Part shown: piece by piece, positions 1 to 5,291 of the stretch
Numbering within the stretch: position 1 is the stretch's first letter
Layout: every line of letters starts with the position of its first letter
Assembly: GCA_023252065.1 (NCBI GenBank)
Contig: JAHEXO010000077.1
Span: forward strand, 1 to 7,958
Length of the DNA: 7,958 nt
Direction of reading: 5' to 3'
Source: Nocardioides sp.
GTDB lineage: Bacteria > Actinomycetota > Actinomycetes > Propionibacteriales > Nocardioidaceae
The notes under the pieces: generated by a model
Seen by the model: the letters and a program-made list of their open reading frames with translations, nothing else
What the model was told of the DNA's origin: nothing
Databases searched by the model: none
Position numbers and translations under genes: made by a program

Positions 1-1124
1 AACAGCGCGTCGCGCGCCGGGGACAACGACTGCGGCTTCTTGCCGAGCATCCCCGCCACGTCGGCCGTGGGCACGGACTCGACCTCGTCGAGGGTCTCGC
101 CGTCGGCGGCGAGGCGGGACGCCGCGTCGGCCATCGCCCGGAGGTACTCCCGCTCCCCCGGCGTCGCGCGCTCGTAGCGCGACCCGAAGAAGCCGACTGC
201 GAGCTCGCGCTCCGCCTCGGGGGCGGCCACCGCCACGTCGGCTGCGGTGATCGGCGAGTGCGGGGCGAGGTCCCAGACGGTCTTGCCGTAGGCCTGGATG
301 AAGTAGGGGTAGCCGCCGGTGACGGCATAGAGAGCGCCCAGCGCCTCCTCGTCGTACGACGCGTCCTCTGCCTCGGCGGGAAGGCGGAGGGCGAGGTCGG
401 CGGCGGCCCGGTCGAGCCGGTCGATCCGCTGGTAGCCGAACAGCCGCTCGGAGTAGGACTTCGCGGCCGAGAGCACTGTCGGCAGGTGGGGTAGCCCGGC
501 GCCGACCACGATCAGGGGCAGGCCCGACTGGCTGATCTCGTGGCAGGCCGCGCAGAGGGCGGAGACGTCGTCGGGTCCGAGGTCCTGCATCTCGTCGATG
601 AACACCGCCAGACCCCGGCCGCGGTCGGCCGCCAGCCCGCCGAGGTCGGTGAAGAGCTCGACCAGGTCGATCTCGACGTCACCGGAGTCGGCGCGGCCGC
701 GGACCGCCGGAGCGTAGATGCCGGGATGCCAGCGGTCGCGGAGCTTGGCGGTGCCGCCGGCGTCGCGCTCGGCGAAGGACCGCACGACGCCGAGCACGTG
801 GGTGACCGACTCCTCGTCGGGATGACCGAGCTCGCGCACGGCCTGGTGGGCCGCCGACGACAGGGGCCGGCGCAGACCCTGGTCGGGCCGGGCCTCGAGC
901 TTGCCGGTGCCCCAGCCGCGTCGTACCGCCGCCGAGCGGAGCGCGTTGAGCAGCACCGTCTTGCCGACCCCGCGGAGCCCGGTCAGCAAGACGCTCCGCT
1001 CGGGTCGCCCGTGGGCGACCCGCTCGAGGACGACGTCGAAGGCCCGCAGCTGCGGGTCGCGCCCCGCGAGCTCGGGCGGCCGCTGGCCGGCCCCCGGGGC
1101 GTAGGGGTTCCGGATCGGATCCAT
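1..1124 (-). CDS. AAA/STAND-type ATP-binding protein with probable C-terminal winged helix (3' truncated by window edge)
   Basis: The reading frame begins at the ATG complementary to 1122-1124 and runs off the left edge, giving about 374 visible residues. A P-loop GLRGVGKT lies at residues 49-56, a Walker B strand ending FIDE at 175-178, and a sensor-1-like strand LIVVGAG at about 204-210. This is the order expected of an AAA_16/Orc1-like or archaeal-type ATPase domain. The start MDPIRNPYAPGAGQRPPELAGRD fits the family, where the fold is preceded by a 'reattaches to GR-D' segment. The last visible residues (GKKPQSLSPARDAL) resemble the recognition helix of a winged helix, so a DNA-binding tail probably follows beyond the window. 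Substrate and partner are unknown. The gene stands alone and is divergent from the MFS operon. No SD is evident, and TACGGT lies 6 nt before the ATG, suggesting a leaderless mRNA. ATPase class is confident; cellular role is not. Confidence 0.88.
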   Translation of the reverse strand, partial: MDPIRNPYAPGAGQRPPELAGRDPQLRAFDVVLERVAHGRPERSVLLTGLRGVGKTVLLNALRSAAVRRGWGTGKLEARPDQGLRRPLSSAAHQAVRELGHPDEESVTHVLGVVRSFAERDAGGTAKLRDRWHPGIYAPAVRGRADSGDVEIDLVELFTDLGGLAADRGRGLAVFIDEMQDLGPDDVSALCAACHEISQSGLPLIVVGAGLPHLPTVLSAAKSYSERLFGYQRIDRLDRAAADLALRLPAEAEDASYDEEALGALYAVTGGYPYFIQAYGKTVWDLAPHSPITAADVAVAAPEAERELAVGFFGSRYERATPGEREYLRAMADAASRLAADGETLDEVESVPTADVAGMLGKKPQSLSPARDAL

Positions 1125-1130
1125 GCTCGG

Positions 1131-1136
1131 ACCGTA
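1131..1136 (-). promoter_or_regulatory. Putative -10 element (TACGGT) of the ATPase gene
   Basis: On the minus strand TACGGT fits the actinobacterial TAnnnT -10 consensus and ends 6 nt before the ATG. No purine-rich SD occurs between it and the start. If functional, transcription would begin at or next to the start codon. I see no good -35 hexamer 16-19 nt upstream, so the call rests on the -10 match and its spacing. Confidence 0.45.
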
Positions 1137-1179
1137 TCGGGCTCTCTAGCCGATTTCGTAGACTCCGCGCCGCCGGACC

Positions 1180-1242
1180 ACTAACTGGCATACAGACCGA
1201 CATCTGCCGTGTGCCGGAAGTCCGGTCTGTATGCCGGTTAGT
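1180..1242. repeat. Long inverted repeat, 20-bp arms, 23-bp spacer
   Basis: The left arm is 1180-1199 (ACTAACTGGCATACAGACCG) and the right arm 1223-1242 is its reverse complement at 19 of 20 positions. The one difference (T1186 against G1236) would still pair as G-U in RNA. The spacer is 1200-1222. The element lies between two divergent genes, 56 bp from the ATPase start and about 240 bp from the MFS start. It has no T-tract on either side, so it does not look like an ordinary terminator. It could be a paired operator for a dimeric repressor, a structured RNA stem, or a relic of a small mobile element. The sequence alone does not decide. Confidence 0.8.
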
Positions 1243-1266
1243 TCCGGCGCTCGGGCGGCACGCGAG

Positions 1267-1307
1267 CCGGGCTCCCCGATCAGCGCGTGTCGGGGAGCCC
1301 GGGTTGT
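1267..1307 (+). terminator. Strong terminator-like hairpin with no obvious upstream gene
   Basis: Positions 1267-1279 (CCGGGCTCCCCGA) pair perfectly with 1290-1302, giving a 13-bp GC-rich stem and a 10-nt loop (1280-1289). The plus-strand 3' flank is GTTGTT, a weak U-containing tail of the kind seen in actinobacterial intrinsic terminators. The minus-strand flank is not T-rich, so it points rightward. No protein gene runs rightward into it: the preceding gene is on the opposite strand. It might terminate a short RNA starting near 1170 or shield the MFS operon from read-through. Confidence 0.6.
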
Positions 1308-1442
1308 TCCATGGCAAAGGGGCATGGACCTGTGACCAGTGCCCAGCCTGGAGGCCGCCCATGCACGGCGTACGACGCGCGTCCGGCGGGCCGGCGGCGG
1401 GCGGGTGAACAGCGGACACCGCCTCACCGCGGTGGACACCAG

Positions 1443-1472
1443 GTGAAGACCCTCTCCACTCGTTAGTACCCT
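1443..1472 (+). promoter_or_regulatory. Putative promoter of the MFS-MarR operon
   Basis: A -10-like TACCCT at 1467-1472 is preceded, after an 18-nt spacer, by GTGAAG at 1443-1448, which keeps the TGA core of a TTGAnn -35 box. The -10 ends 8 nt before the ATG at 1481. No SD lies upstream of that ATG, so the transcript is probably leaderless or has a 5' UTR of only 1-2 nt. Confidence 0.5.
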
Positions 1473-1480
1473 TGAACTAA
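1463..1480. promoter_or_regulatory. Probable MarR operator overlapping the MFS -10 and start codon
   Basis: The 18-bp dyad TTAGTACCCTTGAACTAA has perfect TTAGT/ACTAA outer arms and one further symmetric C-G pair inside. Size and AT-rich outer half-sites fit MarR-family operators, known to be short dyads of about 16-20 bp placed over promoters. It covers the putative -10 hexamer and abuts the ATG at 1481. Bound protein would therefore block the promoter. The MarR gene is the second gene of this operon, so autoregulation is the simplest inference. Confidence 0.55.
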
Positions 1481-3247
1481 ATGACGTCGACCGCCACCCT
1501 CCGCGACCTCGGTCCGCACTACAAGTGGATCGCGCTGTCCAACACCACGCTCGGCGTGCTGATCGCCACCATCAACTCCTCGATCCTGCTGATCGCGCTG
1601 CCCGACATCTTCCGCGGCCTGCAGATCGACCCGCTGGCGCCCGGCAACTCCAGCTACCTGCTGTGGCTGATCATGGGCTACCTCGTCGTCACCGCCGTCC
1701 TGGTCGTGACCTTCGGCCGGCTCGGCGACATGTACGGCCGGGTGAAGATGTACAACGCCGGCTTCGCGATCTTCACCGTCTTCTCGGTGGCCCTCAGCGT
1801 GGTCTGGATGACTGGCACGGCCGGCGTGATCTACCTGATCGTGATGCGGATCCTGCAGGGCGTCGGCGGCGCGCTGCTGATGGCCAACTCCAGCGCGATC
1901 ATCACCGACGCCTTCCCCGCCGACCAGCGCGGCCTTGCCCTCGGCCTCAACATGGTGGCCGGCATCGCCGGGTCGTTCCTCGGCCTGGTGATCGGCGGCG
2001 TGCTCGCGCCGGTCGACTGGCGGCTGGTGTTCCTGGTCTCGGTGCCGTTCAGCCTGTTCGGTACGGCGTGGGGCTACCTCAAGCTCCGCGACCTCAGCCC
2101 GCGCCGCCACCACGTCATGGACTGGTGGGGCAACCTCACCTTCGCGTTCGGCCTGATCGGCGTCCTGGTCGCGATCACCTACGGCATCCAGCCGTACGGC
2201 GACCACATCATGGGGTGGACCAACCCCTGGGTGCTGGCCTCGATGTTCGGCGGTCTCGCCCTGCTCGTGATCTTCTGCGTGATCGAGACCCGGATCGAGC
2301 ACCCGATGTTCCACCTCGACCTGTTCAAGATCCGGGCCTTCACGTTCGGCAACCTGGCCAGCCTGCTCGCCGGTCTCGGCCGCGGCGGCCTGATGTTCAT
2401 CCTGATCATCTGGCTGCAGGGCATCTGGCTGCCCCGCCACGGCTACACCTTCGAGTCGACACCGCTGTGGGCTGGCATCTTCATGCTCCCGATGACGCTG
2501 GGCTTCCTGGTCGCCGGCCCGCTCTCGGGCTGGCTCTCCGACCTCTACGGCGCTCGCTGGTTCGCCACCGGAGGGATGCTGATCGCGGCCGCGTCGTTCT
2601 TCGCGTTCGCCGCGATGCCGGTCGACTTCACCTACTGGATGTTCGCCGCCGCTCTGTTCTTCAACGGGTTCGGGATGGGGCTGTTCTCCTCCCCCAACCG
2701 GGCCGCGGTGATGAACTCGCTCCCGGCCAACCGCCGCGGTGTCGGCGGCGGCATGAGCACGACGTTCCAGAACACCTCGATGGTGCTCTCCATCGGCATC
2801 TTCTTCTCGCTGATGATCGCGGGGCTCTCCGGCTCGCTGCCCTCGACCATGCAGGCGGGCCTGGCGGCTCACGGCGTACCCACGGCCCAGGCCCACGCGG
2901 TCGCCGGGCTGCCTCCGGTCGCGGTGCTGTTCGCCTCCTTGCTCGGCTACAACCCCGTGCAGTCGCTGCTCGGCCAGCACACGCTGGCGGGGCTGCACCC
3001 GGCCGACGCGCACTACCTCACCGGCCACACGTTCTTCCCCTCACTGATCTCCGGCCCCTTCCACGACGGCCTGATCGTGGCGTTCGTCTTCGCGATCACC
3101 GCCTGCCTGGTCGCCGCGGCAGCGTCGTGGTTCATGGGTGAGAAGTTCGTCCACGCCGACGACCAGCACGAGGTGGTGATCGACTTCGCCCAGCCCGAGG
3201 TCGGCACCCCGGAGACGTCGCCCGAGACCCAGGGGGCGCGGCCGTGA
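1481..3247 (+). CDS. 14-TM MFS drug/metabolite exporter, DHA2 (EmrB/QacA) type
   Basis: This 588-residue protein is a proton-coupled inner-membrane exporter by family. About 14 hydrophobic segments are visible: twelve between residues 17 and 403, one at 430-450, and a last one at 531-552. Hallmarks are SSILLIALPDIF (33-44) in TM1, motif A GRLGDMYGR (79-87) after TM2, motif B RILQGVGGAL (123-132) in TM4, and a motif C-like glycine-rich stretch in TM5 (160-173). An unusually long loop of about 80 residues (451-530) separates the last two segments and contains a hydrophobic patch (AVLFASLLGYNP); I recall this as a feature of one actinobacterial subfamily. The hydrophilic C-terminus (from 553) is cytosolic. 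The ATG at 1481 fits the family N-terminus. It overlaps the MarR gene by GTGA. Substrate cannot be read from sequence; a toxic aromatic or antibiotic-like compound is a guess from the MarR partner. Confidence 0.93.
   Translation: MTSTATLRDLGPHYKWIALSNTTLGVLIATINSSILLIALPDIFRGLQIDPLAPGNSSYLLWLIMGYLVVTAVLVVTFGRLGDMYGRVKMYNAGFAIFTVFSVALSVVWMTGTAGVIYLIVMRILQGVGGALLMANSSAIITDAFPADQRGLALGLNMVAGIAGSFLGLVIGGVLAPVDWRLVFLVSVPFSLFGTAWGYLKLRDLSPRRHHVMDWWGNLTFAFGLIGVLVAITYGIQPYGDHIMGWTNPWVLASMFGGLALLVIFCVIETRIEHPMFHLDLFKIRAFTFGNLASLLAGLGRGGLMFILIIWLQGIWLPRHGYTFESTPLWAGIFMLPMTLGFLVAGPLSGWLSDLYGARWFATGGMLIAAASFFAFAAMPVDFTYWMFAAALFFNGFGMGLFSSPNRAAVMNSLPANRRGVGGGMSTTFQNTSMVLSIGIFFSLMIAGLSGSLPSTMQAGLAAHGVPTAQAHAVAGLPPVAVLFASLLGYNPVQSLLGQHTLAGLHPADAHYLTGHTFFPSLISGPFHDGLIVAFVFAITACLVAAAASWFMGEKFVHADDQHEVVIDFAQPEVGTPETSPETQGARP
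3231..3236 (+). promoter_or_regulatory. Shine-Dalgarno supporting the GTG start of the MarR gene
   Basis: AGGGGG lies 7 nt before the GTG at 3244, inside the 3' end of the MFS gene. Together with the 4-nt GTGA stop/start overlap it supports this start and indicates translational coupling. Confidence 0.6.
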
Positions 3248-3699
3248 GCGCCGTACGACGTGCTGCGGCGCCGACACGGCTGGCCGGCGAGCTGCGCACC
3301 GAGGTCCACCGCCTCGCCTACCACCTCCGCACCCCTGCGACCCGCTCCGGCATCACGCCCACCCGGCTGGCGGCGCTGGCGGCGCTGACCCGCCACCCCG
3401 ACGGGCTACGGCAGGGCGACCTCGCCGAGCTGATGGGGATGTCGGCGCCGAGCATGACCCGGCTGGTCGAGATCCTGCTCGAGGCCGGATGGGTCGAGCG
3501 GCTGCGCGACCCCGCCGACCAGCGGGCGCTGCTGGTCCGGCTTGCCCCGGCCGGTCGCAAGACCCTCGACACCCTGCGCGAGGAGTCGACCGGTCAGCTG
3601 AGCGAGGAGCTCGCCGACCTGACCCCCGAGGAGCGGGCCGCCCTCGAGGCGGCCGTCCCGGTGCTCCGCAAGCTGGCCGACCGGCACGTCGAGGGCTGA
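3244..3699 (+). CDS. MarR-family transcriptional regulator
   Basis: The protein has 151 residues, the usual MarR length. A winged helix-turn-helix is clear: helices at about 39-66, the recognition helix SAPSMTRLVEILLEAGWVER at 67-86, and the wing from D89 through DQRALLVRLAPAGR (92-105) with the characteristic D-x-R pattern. N-terminal (11-35) and C-terminal (107-148) helices would form the dimer interface. MarR proteins bind short dyads as dimers and usually release on binding phenolic or other small ligands, or on oxidation. This one has no cysteine, which argues against a thiol redox switch. It starts with GTG, overlapping the exporter stop by 4 nt. Its likely target is the dyad at 1463-1480. 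Ligand unknown. Confidence 0.92.
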   Translation: MSAVRRAAAPTRLAGELRTEVHRLAYHLRTPATRSGITPTRLAALAALTRHPDGLRQGDLAELMGMSAPSMTRLVEILLEAGWVERLRDPADQRALLVRLAPAGRKTLDTLREESTGQLSEELADLTPEERAALEAAVPVLRKLADRHVEG

Positions 3700-3700
3700 C

Positions 3701-3738
3701 CCGCGGCCGAGGCCCAGCGGCACGAGGCCCGGCCGCGG
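3701..3738. terminator. Bidirectional terminator hairpin between convergent genes
   Basis: CCGCGGCCG (3701-3709) pairs perfectly with 3730-3738. After a bulged A at 3710, GGCC (3711-3714) pairs with 3726-3729, leaving an 11-nt loop. The hairpin begins one base after the MarR stop and ends just before the stop of the convergent 80-aa gene, so it fills the whole gap. No U-tract follows on either strand, which is common for actinobacterial hairpin terminators. Confidence 0.65.
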
Positions 3739-3981
3739 CTAGGCGTGGCGGCGGGCCAGGGCGGCGTCGTACGCCGTGTCGAGGCCACGGCGGAGCAGGT
3801 CGATGAGGGCCGGTACCTCGTCGACGGCGAGCCGGAACGACCCGGCGCAGACGTTCTCCCGCCACAGGGAGAGCACGACCAGTCCCGACTCCTGGTGCCA
3901 GGAGACCCGCAGGGCGCGGTCGCCCCCACGGGCGTCGAGGAAGATCTCCCCGGCCGCGGGCAACGGACGCGCAGTGGCCAT
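3739..3981 (-). CDS. Small conserved protein of unknown function (80 aa)
   Basis: The ORF is open much further upstream, but the ATG complementary to 3979-3981 is the credible start: the protein from here is compact and well ordered, and the stretch before it reads as antisense of the glycosylase gene. Predicted strands are at about 12-16 (EIFLD), 23-28 (ALRVSW) and 34-40 (LVVLSLW), then FRLAVDEVPALIDLLRRGLDTAYDAAL (49-75) forming a C-terminal helix. This is a soluble beta-beta-beta-alpha pattern, with no signal peptide or catalytic motif. I recall similar short proteins in other actinobacteria but know no function. It is divergent from the DNA glycosylase with 87 bp between starts, and convergent with the MarR gene. 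GGAGA lies about 9-10 nt before the ATG and could act as SD or as part of the -10. Confidence 0.8.
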   Translation of the reverse strand: MATARPLPAAGEIFLDARGGDRALRVSWHQESGLVVLSLWRENVCAGSFRLAVDEVPALIDLLRRGLDTAYDAALARRHA

Positions 3982-3987
3982 CTCGTG

Positions 3988-4016
3988 ATTCTCCGCCCGC
4001 CGGGGCCATCTGTCAC
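3988..4016 (-). promoter_or_regulatory. Putative promoter of the 80-aa protein gene
   Basis: On the minus strand, GTGACA (complement of 4011-4016) matches TTGACA at 5 of 6 positions. A 17-nt spacer separates it from GAGAAT (complement of 3988-3993), a 4-of-6 match to TATAAT. The -10 ends 6 nt before the ATG, again a leaderless-like layout, although GGAG overlapping the -10 could also serve as SD. Confidence 0.5.
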
Positions 4017-4032
4017 TGGCCCGGGTGGATGG

Positions 4033-4061
4033 TCGAGCATGGCCCGAAGCGCGGCTACCCT
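4033..4061 (+). promoter_or_regulatory. Putative promoter of the glycosylase-rhodanese operon
   Basis: TCGAGC (4033-4038) is a weak -35 match; a 17-nt spacer leads to TACCCT (4056-4061), a TAnnnT -10. Exactly 7 nt separate the -10 from the ATG at 4069, so transcription would start at about the A of the start codon. The GGGGG run 2 nt before the ATG is too close to be a normal SD. Confidence 0.5.
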
Positions 4062-4068
4062 CGGGGGC

Positions 4069-4935
4069 ATGCCGGAGCTGCCCGAGGTCGAGGCCCTGGC
4101 CCTCGACCTGAAGGGCCGCCTCGACGGACACGCGATCGCCAAGATCCACCTGGCCGCGTTCAGCGCCCTGAAGACCTTCGACCCGCCCGTCACGGCGCTC
4201 GAGGGCACCCTCGTCGACGATGTCACCCGGCACGGGAAGTTCCTCGACATCGAGGCCAGCGGCCTCCACCTGATCTTCCACCTCGCCCGCGCGGGCTGGA
4301 TCCGCTGGCGCGACGAGCTGCCGAGCGTGCCGCCCCGACCCAGCAGCAAGTCGGGACTGGCGGTCCGGGTGGTGCTCGACGACCAGTCCGGCATCGACGT
4401 CACCGAAGCCGGCACCAAGAAGAGCCTCGCCGCCTACGTCGTCCGGTCACCGCAGGACGTGCCCGGCATCACCAGCCTCGGGCCCGACCCGCTCGACGAC
4501 GCCTTCACCCGCGACGTGCTGGCGAACATCCTCGAGGACGCCGGCCGCTCCCAGATCAAGGGCGTGCTGCGCCACCAGGGCACCATCGCCGGCATCGGCA
4601 ACGCCTACAGCGACGAGATCCTGCACGCGGCCAAGATGTCGCCGTTCAAGCCCGCCAACAGCCTGACCGCGGCCGAGCTCGACCAGCTGTTCGCGGCGGT
4701 CAAGGACGAGCTCGGCGACGCGGTCGAGCGGTCGCGCGGCCTGGCGGCCAGCGAGCTCAAGGGCGAGAAGAAGACCCACCTGGCGGTGCACGGGCGCACC
4801 GGCGAGGCCTGCCCGGTCTGCGGCGACACCGTGCGCGAGGTCAGCTTCGCGGACTCGTCGCTGCAGTACTGCCCGACCTGCCAGACCGGCGGCAAGCCCC
4901 TGGCCGACCGCCGGATGTCGCGTCTTCTCAAGTAG
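4069..4935 (+). CDS. Fpg/Nei-family DNA glycosylase/AP lyase, divergent subfamily
   Basis: The 288-residue protein starts MPELPEVEAL. After Met removal, Pro is the Schiff-base nucleophile and Glu3 the general acid, and HGKFLDI (55-61) carries the conserved Lys57. The helix-two-turn-helix is at about 162-192 (QIKGVLRHQ, then GIGNAYSDEIL). A zinc finger is formed by C248, C251, C268 and C271. It should excise oxidised bases and nick the strand in base-excision repair. Three departures from classical Fpg/MutM are visible: the HLxMxG methionine is Arg74 (HLARAG), the RRFG intercalation loop is replaced by GTKKSL (115-120), and the finger arginine before FYC is absent (SSLQYC). The chain continues 17 residues past the last Cys (TGGKPLADRRMSRLLK). 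Class is certain; Fpg versus Nei specificity is not, so no symbol is given. The rhodanese gene follows after 16 nt. Confidence 0.92.
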   Translation: MPELPEVEALALDLKGRLDGHAIAKIHLAAFSALKTFDPPVTALEGTLVDDVTRHGKFLDIEASGLHLIFHLARAGWIRWRDELPSVPPRPSSKSGLAVRVVLDDQSGIDVTEAGTKKSLAAYVVRSPQDVPGITSLGPDPLDDAFTRDVLANILEDAGRSQIKGVLRHQGTIAGIGNAYSDEILHAAKMSPFKPANSLTAAELDQLFAAVKDELGDAVERSRGLAASELKGEKKTHLAVHGRTGEACPVCGDTVREVSFADSSLQYCPTCQTGGKPLADRRMSRLLK

Positions 4936-4940
4936 GTGCT

Positions 4941-4944
4941 GGAG
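4941..4944 (+). promoter_or_regulatory. Shine-Dalgarno of the rhodanese gene
   Basis: GGAG lies 7 nt before the ATG at 4952, in the 16-nt gap after the glycosylase stop. It supports this start and shows SD-dependent translation for the second gene of the operon. Confidence 0.6.
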
Positions 4945-4951
4945 TAGGCCC

Positions 4952-5287
4952 ATGCAGATCCCGACCGCTTCCGTCTCCGGCGTGCCCGACCCGCTGCCCG
5001 ACGGCCTGGTCGTCCTCGACGTACGCGAGCAGAACGAGTGGGACGCCGGCCACGTCGATGGGTCGGTCCACCTCCCGCTGATGCAGCTCGGCGAGGGCTA
5101 CGCCGACCTGCCGGCGGGTGCCCAGACGCTGGTCGTGTGCCGGTCGGGCAACCGCTCGGCCCACGCCACGGCGTTCCTGCTTCAGCAGGGCATCGAGGCG
5201 GTGAACCTCGACGGTGGCCTGCTGGCGTGGGCGCGCGCCGGGCGGCCGTTGGTCACCGACGACGGCAGGCCTCCCGCGGTGCTGTAG
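4952..5287 (+). CDS. Single-domain rhodanese-like sulfurtransferase
   Basis: The 111-residue protein is one rhodanese domain with no signal peptide, so cytoplasmic. The CH2A-type segment VLDVREQNEWDAGHVDGSVH is at 21-40. The active-site loop CRSGNRS at 63-69 has catalytic Cys63, which would carry the persulfide. The CH2B-like segment NLDGGLLAWARAGRPL is at 85-100. The six-residue loop after Cys fits the sulfurtransferase class rather than the seven-residue Cdc25-like phosphatase loop. It is close behind the Fpg/Nei glycosylase gene and probably shares its mRNA. No sulfur-transfer partner is encoded nearby, so the acceptor is unknown; sulfur relay, cyanide detoxification and oxidative-stress roles are all possible. 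Its stop is only 4 nt from the stop of the convergent lipoprotein gene, with no clear terminator between. Confidence 0.93.
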   Translation: MQIPTASVSGVPDPLPDGLVVLDVREQNEWDAGHVDGSVHLPLMQLGEGYADLPAGAQTLVVCRSGNRSAHATAFLLQQGIEAVNLDGGLLAWARAGRPLVTDDGRPPAVL

Positions 5288-5291
5288 CGCG

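Larger units (their letters stand above)
1125..1480. other. 356-bp intergenic region between divergent genes
   Basis: No convincing protein gene lies here; the short ORFs have atypical composition and no SD. It holds the ATPase -10, the long inverted repeat (1180-1242), the orphan terminator-like hairpin (1267-1302), a GGACACC direct repeat (1414-1420 and 1434-1440) flanking the palindrome CACCGCGGTG (1425-1434), and the MFS promoter/operator (1443-1480). This is a high density of symmetric elements for its length. Confidence 0.7.

Noticed and set aside
1211..1408. A 65-codon plus-strand ORF in the intergenic region.
   Set aside because: It has no ATG at its start, no SD and no protein-like pattern, and it runs through the 1267-1302 hairpin.
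540..1419. Open frames on both strands across the ATPase gene and its upstream region (plus 540-1184, minus 679-1419).
   Set aside because: They overlap a frame with intact Walker A and B motifs and have arginine/proline/alanine-rich, low-order translations typical of shadow frames.
1463..3028. A 521-codon open frame antisense to the MFS gene.
   Set aside because: It is the mirror of a GC-biased gene: the translation is dominated by E, H, D, Q, R and G with no hydrophobic core or family motif. The plus-strand frame is a clear 14-TM transporter.
4003..4022. A 6-bp inverted repeat GGGCCA/TGGCCC with an 8-bp gap between the divergent 80-aa and glycosylase genes.
   Set aside because: It is short and GC-rich, so likely by chance. 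It overlaps the putative -35 of the 80-aa gene, so it could be an operator, but nothing else supports that.
3745..4068. An N-terminal extension of the glycosylase frame upstream of 4069.
   Set aside because: Fpg/Nei enzymes need MPELPE at the N-terminus for the catalytic proline, which fixes the start at 4069; the upstream part is antisense to the 80-aa gene.
3982..4281. An N-terminal extension of the 80-aa protein (100 more codons).
   Set aside because: The extension is antisense to the start of the glycosylase gene and lacks structured composition; promoter and SD signals sit right before the ATG at 3981.
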